A DNA stretch of 64,000 nt from an uncultured Paraprevotella sp. (GTDB lineage Bacteria; Bacteroidota; Bacteroidia; Bacteroidales; Bacteroidaceae): contig URKA01000013.1 in assembly GCA_900548345.1 (NCBI GenBank), forward strand, positions 1 through 64,000, given 5' to 3'. A program made the translations under genes and the position numbers. Within the stretch, counting starts at the first letter, position 1; every line of letters begins with the position of its first letter. Below the pieces are notes generated by a model. That model saw only the letters and a program-made list of their open reading frames with translations, made no database searches and was not told the DNA's origin. This document shows, piece after piece, positions 16,882 through 25,592 of this stretch.

Positions 16882-19059
16882 TCAATTGGCCATTTCCGAA
16901 AGGAACTTAATGCGTACAAGACGGATTTCCTCTTCGGTATATTCATCGCCCAATTCATCCATGGCATCATCTATACTGTCCGTCTCCGACTCCCGGAAAT
17001 ACTCGTAAATATCTTGCAAGTGGTCTTCATCCATCACTTCGTTCAGGAAATAATCGATATTCAGCTTTGTGCCGGAATAGACAATTGTTTCTATCTGCTC
17101 CAACAACTCTTCAAACTCAATACCTTTCGAGGACGCGATGTCATCGAGCGCCACCCGCCGGTCGATACTCTCGATAATGCTCACTTTCGACTTGGACTTG
17201 TTAGCCACCGTACGGACACGTAAATCTTCCGGCCGCTCGATTTCATACTCCTCGCAATACTGCTTAATCAGTTCACAGAATGCCGTACCGTAGCGTTTGG
17301 CCTTTCCGGCACCTACACCTGGGATATTCTGCAATTCTTCGGTATTGATGGGATAAACCGTTGCCATTGCCTCAAGCGAAGGGTCTTGGAATATGACATA
17401 AGGCGGAAGATTCAACTGTTTGGACATTTTTCTCCTTAAGTCTTTAAGCATATTGAACAGACCGGGGTCGGTCACACTCGGACCTCCCGAACTGAGTTCC
17501 GCTTCATCGTCATCATCAAATTCATTATCTTCCGTAATCATAAATGAAGTCGGTTTCTGCATAAACTTGCACCCCTTACTTGTCAGCTTCAGAATGCCAT
17601 AGTTTTCTATTTCCTTCTCAATATAACCGGCAATCAGTGCCTGTCGGATAACGGCATTCCAGAACTTCTCCCTGAATTCGTCACCGCACCCGAAACAATC
17701 CAAGTTCTCGTGTTTATGTGCCAACACTTCCCCGGTTTCATTGCCTTCAAGGATATCAATAATGTAATCCCCTTTGAATTTTTCTTTCACCGCACGCACC
17801 ACTTCCAGCATGACCTGCAATTGTCCGCCTGCTTCCACCTTCTTTTTGGGATGCAGGCAGTTGTCGCAGTTTCCACAATTCTCAGGTTGATAGTCTTCAC
17901 CAAAGTAATGCAGCAAGAATTTGCGCCTGCATACTGATGACTCGGCATAGGCAGCCGTTTCGGAAAGCAACTGGCGGCCGATATCCTGCTCTGCGACAGG
18001 CTTCCCTTCCATAAATTTCTCCAGCTTCTGAAGGTCCTTATAAGTATAATAGGTGATACACAGACCTTCCCCACCGTCACGTCCGGCACGACCGGTTTCC
18101 TGATAATACCCCTCAAGACTCTTCGGAATATCATAATGAATCACAAAACGAACGTCGGGCTTGTCGATTCCCATACCGAAAGCTATCGTGGCCACAATTA
18201 CGTCGATGCGTTCCATAATGAAATCATCTTGTGTCTGTGAGCGCACGGCTGACTCCATGCCGGCATGATAAGCCCTCGCATTTATCTTGTTGGCACGAAG
18301 TATCTCTGCCAGTTCCTCCACTTTCTTACGACTCAGACAGTATACGATTCCGCTCTTGCCCGGATGTTGTTTAATGAATTTGATAATATCTTTATCTACA
18401 TTCGCGGTCTTGTTCCGCACCTCATAGTACAAGTTCGGACGATTGAAAGAACTTTTAAATTCCCGGACATCCGTCATACCCAGATTCTTCTTGATATCTC
18501 CACGCACCTTATCCGTCGCAGTGGCGGTCAATGCAATTACGGGAGCTTTCCCTATTCGGTCTATAATGGGGCGTATGCGACGGTATTCGGGACGGAAATC
18601 ATGCCCCCATTCCGAGATACAATGTGCCTCATCCACAGCATAGAAAGAGATTTTGACTTGCTTGAGGAAATCCACATTATCCTCCTTGTTCAAGGATTCA
18701 GGAGCCACATACAGCAATTTGGTCCTTCCCTTCAGGATGTCCGACTTCACCATTTCAATGGCCGACCGGTTCAGGGATGAGTTCAGAAAATGGGCCACAC
18801 CGTCATCACCACATACCAGCCTTATGGCATCTACCTGATTTTTCATCAGTGCAATCAAGGGAGAAATCACAATGGCTGTTCCTTCCATCAGAAGGGAAGG
18901 AAGCTGGTAGCACAACGATTTTCCGCCACCTGTGGGCATGAGCACGAAAGTATCCTTGCCCGACAACACATTGCGTATGATGGCTTCCTGGTCGCCCTTA
19001 AACGTATCGAACCCAAAATAACGCTTAAGAGTCTTAGTCAAATTCTGCATGTCATCCAT
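16882..19059 (-). CDS. recQ: ATP-dependent DNA helicase RecQ
   Basis: This 3'-5' helicase of about 725 residues acts in recombination and fork repair. Motif I is MPTGGGKSLCYQLP and motif II is VDEAHCISEWGHDFRPEYRR. The zinc site is CRRKFLLHYFGEDY... CGNCDNC. A winged helix follows, then an HRDC domain (ELQNIPGVGAGKAKRYG). The C-terminal ~100 residues are an acidic extension usual in Bacteroidetes. The frame extends to a TTG at 19086, but MDDMQNLTKTLKRYFGF at 19059 is the normal N-terminus. Confidence 0.96.
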   Translation of the reverse strand: MDDMQNLTKTLKRYFGFDTFKGDQEAIIRNVLSGKDTFVLMPTGGGKSLCYQLPSLLMEGTAIVISPLIALMKNQVDAIRLVCGDDGVAHFLNSSLNRSAIEMVKSDILKGRTKLLYVAPESLNKEDNVDFLKQVKISFYAVDEAHCISEWGHDFRPEYRRIRPIIDRIGKAPVIALTATATDKVRGDIKKNLGMTDVREFKSSFNRPNLYYEVRNKTANVDKDIIKFIKQHPGKSGIVYCLSRKKVEELAEILRANKINARAYHAGMESAVRSQTQDDFIMERIDVIVATIAFGMGIDKPDVRFVIHYDIPKSLEGYYQETGRAGRDGGEGLCITYYTYKDLQKLEKFMEGKPVAEQDIGRQLLSETAAYAESSVCRRKFLLHYFGEDYQPENCGNCDNCLHPKKKVEAGGQLQVMLEVVRAVKEKFKGDYIIDILEGNETGEVLAHKHENLDCFGCGDEFREKFWNAVIRQALIAGYIEKEIENYGILKLTSKGCKFMQKPTSFMITEDNEFDDDDEAELSSGGPSVTDPGLFNMLKDLRRKMSKQLNLPPYVIFQDPSLEAMATVYPINTEELQNIPGVGAGKAKRYGTAFCELIKQYCEEYEIERPEDLRVRTVANKSKSKVSIIESIDRRVALDDIASSKGIEFEELLEQIETIVYSGTKLNIDYFLNEVMDEDHLQDIYEYFRESETDSIDDAMDELGDEYTEEEIRLVRIKFLSEMAN

Positions 19060-19061
19060 AA

Positions 19062-19164
19062 AAAAATAGTTTCTCGATAAATTCAATTCAAAGTCAACAT
19101 CCTTGCTTCTAACAAAGTTATAAACAAATAACGGATATTTGCAAATTATCGGGAAACTATTTTT
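19062..19164 (-). promoter_or_regulatory. recQ promoter bracketed by a 19-bp inverted repeat
   Basis: On the minus strand TTTG (plus 19142-19145) and TAACTTTG (plus 19113-19120) lie 21 bp apart and form a good promoter. AAAAATAGTTTCTCGATAA (19062-19080) and TTATCGGGAAACTATTTTT (19146-19164) are inverted repeats with a single mismatch. The promoter therefore lies exactly between them (65-bp interval), one arm touching the -33 box and the other the recQ start codon. Confidence 0.6.
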
Positions 19165-19195
19165 CTATCTTTTCAACTTTTTTTCCTGACAAAGC

Positions 19196-20425
19196 CTAAT
19201 TCTCCTTCATTTCGGACAAATTGGCCTTTTCAAGTTGCTTTTTCGCATAATCCAGCGACACGTTAAACTTCTTCACCTTACGTGAAGGAACCTCATACAT
19301 GGCGTCCATCATGACTGTTTCCATTATCGAGCGCAAGCCACGCGCGCCGAGTTTATATTCCACCGCTTTGTCTACGATATACTCCAGCACTTCATCATCG
19401 AATGTGAGTGTAATACCGTCCATCTCAAACAGTTTGATCTGTTGTTTCACGATAGAGTTCTTTGGTTCTGTCAGGATATTACGCAATGCCGTACGGTCCA
19501 GCGGGTTCAAGTAGGTCAGCACCGGAAGCCGGCCGATAATCTCAGGAATCAGCCCGAACGACTTCAAATCCTGCGGAAGGATGTATTTCATCAGATTCGA
19601 CTTGTCTACCTTCTGCAGGTTCTGTACTGAATTATAGCCTACCACATGCGTATTCATGCGCTGGGCTATCTTCTTCTCTATGCCGTCAAACGCGCCACCG
19701 CAAATAAAGAGTATATTCCTGGTATCCACATGGATATAATCCTGATCGGGATGCTTCCGTCCACCTTTTGGCGGAACATTCACCACAGAACCCTCCAACA
19801 GTTTCAGCAATCCTTGTTGCACGCCCTCTCCACTCACATCGCGTGTGATGGAAGGATTGTCGCTTTTACGGGCAATCTTGTCAATCTCATCGATAAAGAC
19901 GATTCCGCGTTGGGCTGCCTCCACATCATAATCGGCCACCTGCAGCAGACGTGACAAGATACTCTCCACATCCTCACCCACATATCCGGCTTCGGTAAAA
20001 ACTGTAGCGTCGACAATAGTGAAAGGAACATGAAGCAATTTGGCAATCGTACGTGCCAGCAAAGTTTTTCCGGTACCCGTACTTCCCACCATGACAATGT
20101 TCGACTTTTCTATCTCCACGCCGTCATCCTCAGTCTGCTGCGCCAGTCGTTTATAATGATTATAAACCGAAACGGCAAGATAACGTTTGGCATCATCCTG
20201 TCCGATGACATATTCATCCAGATAAGCCTTGATGTCTTTCGGTTTGGGAAGTTCCTTCAAGTCAAATCCCAGACCTTCCGACTTTTTCGTCCCGGTTCCG
20301 AGATTCTCCTTGACTATCTGATAAGCCTGTTCCGCGCAATCGCTACAGATAAAACCGTTCATTCCGGTAATCAACATCTTCACGTCACGTTCTCCGCGGC
20401 CGCAAAAAGAACAAACCTTCTTCAT
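19196..20425 (-). CDS. clpX: ClpX, ATP-binding unfoldase of ClpXP
   Basis: This 409-residue AAA+ unfoldase feeds tagged or misfolded proteins to ClpP. The zinc-binding domain has CSFC near the start and CSDC at 27-30. Walker A is GSTGTGKTLLA and Walker B is IVFIDEIDKIA. The LGARGLRSIMET sensor-2 region lies near the end. Its ATG is the base pair next to the clpP stop, so the two are co-expressed. Confidence 0.97.
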   Translation of the reverse strand: MKKVCSFCGRGERDVKMLITGMNGFICSDCAEQAYQIVKENLGTGTKKSEGLGFDLKELPKPKDIKAYLDEYVIGQDDAKRYLAVSVYNHYKRLAQQTEDDGVEIEKSNIVMVGSTGTGKTLLARTIAKLLHVPFTIVDATVFTEAGYVGEDVESILSRLLQVADYDVEAAQRGIVFIDEIDKIARKSDNPSITRDVSGEGVQQGLLKLLEGSVVNVPPKGGRKHPDQDYIHVDTRNILFICGGAFDGIEKKIAQRMNTHVVGYNSVQNLQKVDKSNLMKYILPQDLKSFGLIPEIIGRLPVLTYLNPLDRTALRNILTEPKNSIVKQQIKLFEMDGITLTFDDEVLEYIVDKAVEYKLGARGLRSIMETVMMDAMYEVPSRKVKKFNVSLDYAKKQLEKANLSEMKEN

Positions 20426-21091
20426 TTATTTCTTACGGGTTAATACATTATCTATCATACCATAGTCTTTGGCTTCCTGCGCCGTCATCCAATAGTCGCG
20501 ATCGGAGTCAGCCCACACCTTGTCAAAGTCGGTATGTGCATGGTCGGCTATGATGGTATAGAGTTCTTTCTTAAGTTTCTGGATTTCACGTGCCGTAATC
20601 TCAATGTCGGAGGCCTGCCCCTGTGCACCGCCCATCGGCTGATGTATCATGACACGGCTGTGTGTCAGCGCCGCACGCTTCCCTTCAGCCCCGGCCACAA
20701 GTAACACGGCTGCCATGGACGCGGCCATTCCGGTACAGATGGTAGCCACCGGACTGCTGATAAACTGCATCGTGTCATATATGCCCAAACCGGCATAGAC
20801 CGATCCGCCCGGCGAATTGATATAAATCGAGATATCCTTGCCTGGGTCTACCGAGTCAAGATAAAGCAACTGAGCCTGCAGGGTATTGGCCGTATAATCA
20901 TCGATTTGCGTACCGAGGAAGATAATACGGTCCATCATCAGACGCGAGAACACATCCATCTGTGTCACGTTTAACTGACGTTCCTCAAGAATATAAGGGT
21001 TCAGATACTGTCCCTGCATGCTCATCACATCATCCAACACCTGACTGTTCATACCCAGATGTCCGACTGCATATTTTCTAAAGTCATTCAT
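20426..21091 (-). CDS. clpP: ClpP protease subunit
   Basis: This 221-residue serine protease forms the proteolytic chamber of ClpXP. The catalytic Ser125 is in TGMAASMAAVLL and His150 in MIHQPMGGAQGQ; the Asp lies in the SDRDYWMTAQEA region. The N-terminal ~25 residues are longer than in E. coli and may be a propeptide. The gene lies between tig and clpX, the usual trigger factor-ClpP-ClpX arrangement. Confidence 0.97.
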   Translation of the reverse strand: MNDFRKYAVGHLGMNSQVLDDVMSMQGQYLNPYILEERQLNVTQMDVFSRLMMDRIIFLGTQIDDYTANTLQAQLLYLDSVDPGKDISIYINSPGGSVYAGLGIYDTMQFISSPVATICTGMAASMAAVLLVAGAEGKRAALTHSRVMIHQPMGGAQGQASDIEITAREIQKLKKELYTIIADHAHTDFDKVWADSDRDYWMTAQEAKDYGMIDNVLTRKK

Positions 21092-21118
21092 TGTCTTCTT
21101 TTTCCTTTATGAACAAAG

Positions 21119-21177
21119 AAGGAAACTCCGGAACCATACTTCCGCCATACTCGCGAAATCAGTTCGGGGGTTTCCTT
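21119..21177 (-). terminator. Hairpin between tig and clpP
   Basis: AAGGAAACTCCGGAAC (21119-21134) and GTTCGGGGGTTTCCTT (21162-21177) pair at 15 of 16 positions, counting one G-U. It lies about 40 nt after the tig stop and 28 nt before clpP. It may terminate or attenuate read-through from tig, or set relative tig/clpP levels; no long T-run follows. Confidence 0.5.
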
Positions 21178-21217
21178 CCCTATGTCTGTTATAATATTAT
21201 ATCAATATCCGCGGGTA

Positions 21218-22573
21218 TCAGGCGAACATTTTGTTGAAGTCTTCCACGCTGACGGACTTTCTGTTCAGTTTCACCACATTCTTCAGCTCAACGGACAGTT
21301 TGCCATCCAGACTGCGTGACACAAGATTCTCCACCTGTTCCTGCTTTTTCATCATCTCGTTGGCATAGTTCTCAAGAAGTTCTTCAGGCACGTTAATCAT
21401 GCCATACTGTGCAAACTGAATCTTGGTGATATTCTTCGCAGTGGCCATAAGGTCTTCTTTCTCTACCTTTATATTATAGGTTTTCACCAGTTGTTCCTTA
21501 ATCAGATGCCATGTCAGTTCCTCGATACTCTTGTCGTAGTTCTCCTCCACAAACTTCTCACCCTTTTCAGGATTGCTTACGCGCATGAAGCGTTTCAGGA
21601 AGGCATCGGGATATTCCAGTTTGCCCACTTTATTCATCAGATAGCTACGCACATCAAGGATGAACTTATAATCGCTGTCGGCACCGAACTGTGTGGTCAA
21701 CACTTCACGAATCTTGGCACGGAACTCCTCTTCGCTCTTCACGGCATCCTTGCCGAATACCTGATCGAACAGTTCCTGGTTCAGCTCAGCCTCCTTGAAA
21801 CGGGTGATTTCCTGTACCTGGAAACTGAAATCCGAAGTCATGGCCGGCACAGCTTCCTTGTCCATTTTCAGCAATGAAGCGATTTCCGTCTCATGTCCGT
21901 CGTATGCCTTGTTCGGATTGAACACCAGCACATCATTCACCTTGCAGCCGGCAAAGATGGCTTTCTGCTCATCGTTCTTCATATAGTCGGGCAGCATCAC
22001 GGCACCTTCCACCTGTACGCCACCTTCTTTCGTATTACCGTTCTCATCCAGTTCGGCCAACAATCCCTTCACCATGTCCTTGGGCTCGTAAGCATCCACT
22101 TTCTCATAGCTTCCGGCACGCTGGGCGTACATGTTCACCTGTCCGTCCACCATTTTGTCGTCCACCTCGATGTCATAGTAATCGATGGTGTCATCACCGT
22201 TCAGTTCTGCCTTGAACTCAGGTGCCAGTGCGATGTCGAAAGCAAAAGAGAACTCCTCCATTGTATCGAAATCTATATTCTGCTGACGGTCCTCGCTCGG
22301 CAGGGGTTCGCCCAGGACATTCAGGTTATTTTCCTTGATATAGCCGTAGAGCTTCTCACCCAACAGTTTGTTGACTTCTTCGGCTGTGATTTCCTTGCCG
22401 AAACGTTTTTTCAACAATCCCATAGGCACCTGCCCCGGACGGAATCCCGGCAGGTTGGCTTTCTTGCGGTAGTTCTTCAACGCAGCCTCGACCTTGTCGG
22501 CATAATCGGCTTTTTCCAAGTTTATCGTGAGCACGGCACTCACCTTGTCAATGTTTTCTAATGAAATATTCAT
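21218..22573 (-). CDS. tig: Trigger factor
   Basis: This 451-residue ribosome-associated chaperone has an N-terminal ribosome-binding domain (residues 1-130, including NLPGFRPGQVPMGLLKKRFG, the ribosome-contact loop). The middle region (about 150-240) is PPIase-like and degenerate. The C-terminal helical chaperone arms begin near 260. It has its own strong promoter and lies upstream of clpP-clpX, linking folding and degradation genes. Confidence 0.94.
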   Translation of the reverse strand: MNISLENIDKVSAVLTINLEKADYADKVEAALKNYRKKANLPGFRPGQVPMGLLKKRFGKEITAEEVNKLLGEKLYGYIKENNLNVLGEPLPSEDRQQNIDFDTMEEFSFAFDIALAPEFKAELNGDDTIDYYDIEVDDKMVDGQVNMYAQRAGSYEKVDAYEPKDMVKGLLAELDENGNTKEGGVQVEGAVMLPDYMKNDEQKAIFAGCKVNDVLVFNPNKAYDGHETEIASLLKMDKEAVPAMTSDFSFQVQEITRFKEAELNQELFDQVFGKDAVKSEEEFRAKIREVLTTQFGADSDYKFILDVRSYLMNKVGKLEYPDAFLKRFMRVSNPEKGEKFVEENYDKSIEELTWHLIKEQLVKTYNIKVEKEDLMATAKNITKIQFAQYGMINVPEELLENYANEMMKKQEQVENLVSRSLDGKLSVELKNVVKLNRKSVSVEDFNKMFA

Positions 22574-22639
22574 TTTGAAGTGTTGTTATTTATATATGAT
22601 TATTATTATTTCCTTATTATGTCTTGGACAAAGAGTGTG

Positions 22640-22671
22640 CAAAAGTAATGCTTATCTTTCAAAAAATCAAA
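22640..22671 (-). promoter_or_regulatory. tig promoter
   Basis: On the minus strand TTTG (plus 22668-22671) and TACTTTTG (plus 22640-22647) are separated by 20 bp, the ideal Bacteroidetes promoter. The leader to the tig ATG is about 60 nt. Confidence 0.7.
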
Positions 22672-22769
22672 AATGAAGAGCAAAAAACGCGTTTTTCACC
22701 CTCAAACGCCTTCCCCGACCGACAAATGAGCGGATTTCGCCCTGCACGTCAAACCGACAACGGGAAGTG

Positions 22770-23579
22770 TCAGCCCTCCTGCATGCTCTTCTCCTCATCG
22801 ATTTTCTGGAAATCCTTCAGACGGAGCACAAAACTGTTGGTCAGATACTTATCTCTCACCACCTCATTCTCGGAAAGCTCTTTCGGCGAACCTTGGAACA
22901 GAATCTGCCCCTCGAAAAGCAGATAAGCCCGGTCGGTGATACAGAGTGTCTCTTCCACGTTGTGGTCGGTAATCAGCACGCCGATATTGCGTTTCTTCAG
23001 TTTCCACACGATATACTGAATATCTTCCACGGCAATGGGGTCCACACCGGCAAACGGCTCGTCCAACATGATGAATTTGGGGTCGATGGCCAGACAGCGC
23101 GCGATTTCGGTACGCCGCCGCTCTCCACCCGACAGGCGGTCGCCCATATTCTTGCGCACCTTCTGCAAACGGAACTCGGCCAGCAGGCTCTCCAGCTTCT
23201 CCCTCTGATATTCTTTGGGTTTGCCTGTCATCTCCAGCACGGATGCGATATTGTCCTCCACACTCATTTTTCTGAACACCGATGCCTCCTGCGCCAAATA
23301 TCCGATGCCGTTGCGCGCACGCTTATACACCGGATAGTCGGTGATTTCAAGGTCACCGATAAAGATACGCCCGGCATTCGGCACCACCAGTCCGGTTGTC
23401 ATGTAGAAAGAAGTGGTCTTGCCGGCCCCGTTAGGTCCGAGCAGTCCCACAATTTCTCCCTGCCTGACGTCGAACGACACATCGTTGACCACCGTACGTT
23501 TACCGTAGGTCTTCACCAAACCTTCCGTGCGGAGCACCAACCCTGTGTTTTCTGCATCTTGAGCAAGAACTTCTGCCAT
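22770..23579 (-). CDS. lptB: LPS export ABC transporter ATP-binding protein LptB
   Basis: This ATPase of 269 residues drives LPS extraction from the inner membrane. Walker A is GPNGAGKTTSFYM, the signature is LSGGERRRTEIARC and Walker B is FIMLDEPFAGVDP, the LptB-type version. The frame runs on upstream to 23723 across the divergent mlaE promoter. I chose the ATG at 23579 (MAEVLAQDAENTG) because the -7 box lies at 23599-23606 and the homology begins there. Confidence 0.93.
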   Translation of the reverse strand: MAEVLAQDAENTGLVLRTEGLVKTYGKRTVVNDVSFDVRQGEIVGLLGPNGAGKTTSFYMTTGLVVPNAGRIFIGDLEITDYPVYKRARNGIGYLAQEASVFRKMSVEDNIASVLEMTGKPKEYQREKLESLLAEFRLQKVRKNMGDRLSGGERRRTEIARCLAIDPKFIMLDEPFAGVDPIAVEDIQYIVWKLKKRNIGVLITDHNVEETLCITDRAYLLFEGQILFQGSPKELSENEVVRDKYLTNSFVLRLKDFQKIDEEKSMQEG

Positions 23580-23598
23580 AGTTTTCTGAATTTGTGCA

Positions 23599-23606
23599 CA
23601 AAAATA
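23599..23606 (-). promoter_or_regulatory. lptB promoter -7 box
   Basis: TATTTTTG on the minus strand fits TAnnTTTG and lies about 20 nt before the lptB ATG. It shares the 130-bp divergent region with the mlaE promoter. Confidence 0.5.
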
Positions 23607-23680
23607 CGAAAATAGTATTAAAAAAGCTCCCCTACGGCAAAACAAAATCTGCCGACAAGAGTTTTTTAGCGGATTTTCAT

Positions 23681-23688
23681 TAATTTTG
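23681..23688 (+). promoter_or_regulatory. mlaE promoter -7 box
   Basis: TAATTTTG fits TAnnTTTG and lies 22 nt before the mlaE ATG. The -33 position has a T-run rather than TTTG. Confidence 0.5.
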
Positions 23689-23709
23689 TGACACATAAAA
23701 AAGAATCTT

Positions 23710-24456
23710 ATGCTTTTCAACAAAAGTCTGTCTACTTTCGGCAGCTACCTGATGCTCATGGGGCGCACGTTCGCCCGACCGGAAAGAATGAGGGTATTCT
23801 TCAAACAGTACCTTAAGGAAATGAGCCAGTTGGGAGTTAATTCCATAGGCATCGTACTACTGATTTCATTCTTCATAGGGGCGGTAATCTGCATCCAAAT
23901 CAAGCTGAACATACAAAGTCCGTGGATGCCGCGCTTTGTGACGGGATACACCACACGCGAAATCATGTTGCTGGAGTTCTCCTCATCCATCATGTGCCTC
24001 ATCCTGGCCGGAAAGGTCGGCTCGAACATCGCCTCCGAAATCGGCACCATGCGCGTCACCCAGCAGATTGACGCACTGGAAATCATGGGTGTAAACTCGG
24101 CCAACTTCCTGATTCTGCCCAAGGTGCTGGGCATGATGACCATGATGCCGTTCCTTGTATGTTTCAGCATTTTCTCCGGTTTCGTGGGGGCATACGCCAC
24201 TTCGGTCATAGGACAGGTCATCACCATTGACGACCTTACGCTCGGACTGCAGCATGATTTCAACGAATGGTATGTATGGATGGGATTCATCAAGTCCATC
24301 TTCTTCGCATTCGTCATCACCAGCGTATCGGCCTTCTACGGATACACTGTCGAAGGAGGCTCCGTCGAGGTAGGAAAGGCCAGCACGGATTCCGTGGTAA
24401 GCAGCAGCGTGCTGATTCTCTTTTCCGACGTTTTACTGACCAAACTGTTATCCTGA
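23710..24456 (+). CDS. mlaE: MlaE-type ABC transporter permease
   Basis: This 248-residue integral membrane protein belongs to the MlaE/YrbE family, which moves phospholipids between inner and outer membranes. About five to six membrane segments are visible, and the family phrases include GKVGSNIASEIGTMRVTQQI and DALEIMGVN. Its TGA stop overlaps the ATG of the ATPase gene (TGATG), so the two subunits are coupled. Confidence 0.92.
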   Translation: MLFNKSLSTFGSYLMLMGRTFARPERMRVFFKQYLKEMSQLGVNSIGIVLLISFFIGAVICIQIKLNIQSPWMPRFVTGYTTREIMLLEFSSSIMCLILAGKVGSNIASEIGTMRVTQQIDALEIMGVNSANFLILPKVLGMMTMMPFLVCFSIFSGFVGAYATSVIGQVITIDDLTLGLQHDFNEWYVWMGFIKSIFFAFVITSVSAFYGYTVEGGSVEVGKASTDSVVSSSVLILFSDVLLTKLLS

Positions 24457-25211
24457 TGATAGAAGTCAAATCTTTATACAAGTCTTTCGAGGACAAAGAA
24501 GTACTGAAAGACATCAACAGTGTGTTCGAAGACGGAAAAACAAACCTGATTATCGGACAGAGCGGTTCGGGCAAGACCGTACTCATGAAATGTATCGTGG
24601 GACTGTTTCGCCCCACCAGCGGCGAGGTGCTCTACGACGGACGGGACTTGGTGACCATGAACAAGCGCGAATGGAAAATGCTCCGTCGCGAAATGGGTAT
24701 GATCTTCCAAAGTGCCGCACTCTTCGACTCCATGACCGTATTGGAGAATGTGATGTTCCCGCTCGACATGTTCTCCAACATCTCTGCGGCCGAACGTGTC
24801 AAAAGGGCACAGTTCTGCCTCGACCGTGTCAACCTGCTCGAAGCACAGAAGAAATTCCCCGACGAGATAAGCGGCGGCATGCAGAAACGCGTGGCCATCG
24901 CGAGGGCCATCGCCCTGAACCCCAAATACCTGTTCTGCGACGAGCCGAACTCCGGACTGGACCCCAAGACCTCACTCGTCATCGACAAACTCATCCACGA
25001 CATTACAGTGGAGTTCAACATGACAACCATCATCAATACGCACGACATGAACTCGGTGATGGGCATCGGCGAGAATATCCTTTATATATATGAAGGACGC
25101 AAGGAATGGCAAGGCAACAAAGACCAGATTATGAGCTCCACCAACGAGCGTCTGAACAGTTTCATCTTCGCTTCCGACCTGTTCCGGAAGATGAAAGAGG
25201 CCAACCGATAA
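24456..25211 (+). CDS. mlaF: MlaF-type ABC transporter ATP-binding protein
   Basis: This ATPase of 251 residues is the partner of MlaE in phospholipid transport. Walker A is GQSGSGKTVLMKC, the signature is ISGGMQKRVAIARAIA, Walker B is YLFCDEPNSGLDP and the switch His is in NTHDMNSV. The start at 24456 is set by the TGATG junction; the longer frame is mlaE coding sequence. No mlaD follows; transcription stops at the palindrome at 25255. Confidence 0.93.
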   Translation: MIEVKSLYKSFEDKEVLKDINSVFEDGKTNLIIGQSGSGKTVLMKCIVGLFRPTSGEVLYDGRDLVTMNKREWKMLRREMGMIFQSAALFDSMTVLENVMFPLDMFSNISAAERVKRAQFCLDRVNLLEAQKKFPDEISGGMQKRVAIARAIALNPKYLFCDEPNSGLDPKTSLVIDKLIHDITVEFNMTTIINTHDMNSVMGIGENILYIYEGRKEWQGNKDQIMSSTNERLNSFIFASDLFRKMKEANR

Positions 25212-25254
25212 GAGGTACGTACAACCACCTCATAATCAACAACTACAAAACACA

Positions 25255-25314
25255 AAAACGTTGACCTGTGTGCGTCGAGACGCACACAGGTCAACGTTTT
25301 ATTGCACACAGGTC
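25255..25314. repeat. 22-bp-phased array D, acting as a bidirectional terminator
   Basis: AAAACGTTGACCTGTGTGCG (25255-25274) and its exact reverse complement (25281-25300) form a 20-bp stem with a 6-nt loop and A/T-runs on both sides. It lies between mlaF (plus) and the 64-codon gene (minus), so it can terminate both. The 8-mer GACCTGTG (or its complement) starts at 25263, 25285 and 25307, spaced exactly 22 bp, the third copy lying outside the stem. Confidence 0.8.
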
Positions 25315-25383
25315 CGGAATTCAGGCACATCGGATGAACGATTCCGCGCTCCGGTTTTCCCCTGCGGCAGTGCCCTGCACAGA

Positions 25384-25578
25384 CTACTCGTCCCACATAT
25401 TGTCTAAGGAATTGCCCCAGACGTCCTCCGTGAACAAATCCCGTTCATGCACTTCCGCTACGCCGTCCGACTCCGTTCCGCCCATCTGGATGTCGGAACC
25501 GGCCAACAGCACACCCGTACCGTCCGCTTCCACCACGGTCAGTTCGGGACTCACATATTTCTTTTTCATGTTTCTCAT
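25384..25578 (-). CDS. Small acidic peptide, 61-64 residues
   Basis: The protein reads (MRN)MKKKYVSPELTVVEADG, then TGVLLAGSDIQMGG and an acidic C-terminus (SLDNMWDE). Short Bacteroidales proteins with a Lys-rich start, a YxxPEL(T/E)VV segment and a LLAGS motif are familiar, often beside secreted-protein genes; I know of no function for them. There is no membrane segment. The gene lies 14 bp after the 1613-residue protein and is the last of that operon. The ATG at 25569 is as likely as 25578. Confidence 0.65.
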   Translation of the reverse strand: MRNMKKKYVSPELTVVEADGTGVLLAGSDIQMGGTESDGVAEVHERDLFTEDVWGNSLDNMWDE

Positions 25579-25592
25579 ATATTATATTAAGG

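Noticed and set aside
23580..23723. Long N-terminal extension of lptB
   Set aside because: It would cross the divergent mlaE promoter and overlap mlaE; family homology begins at 23579.
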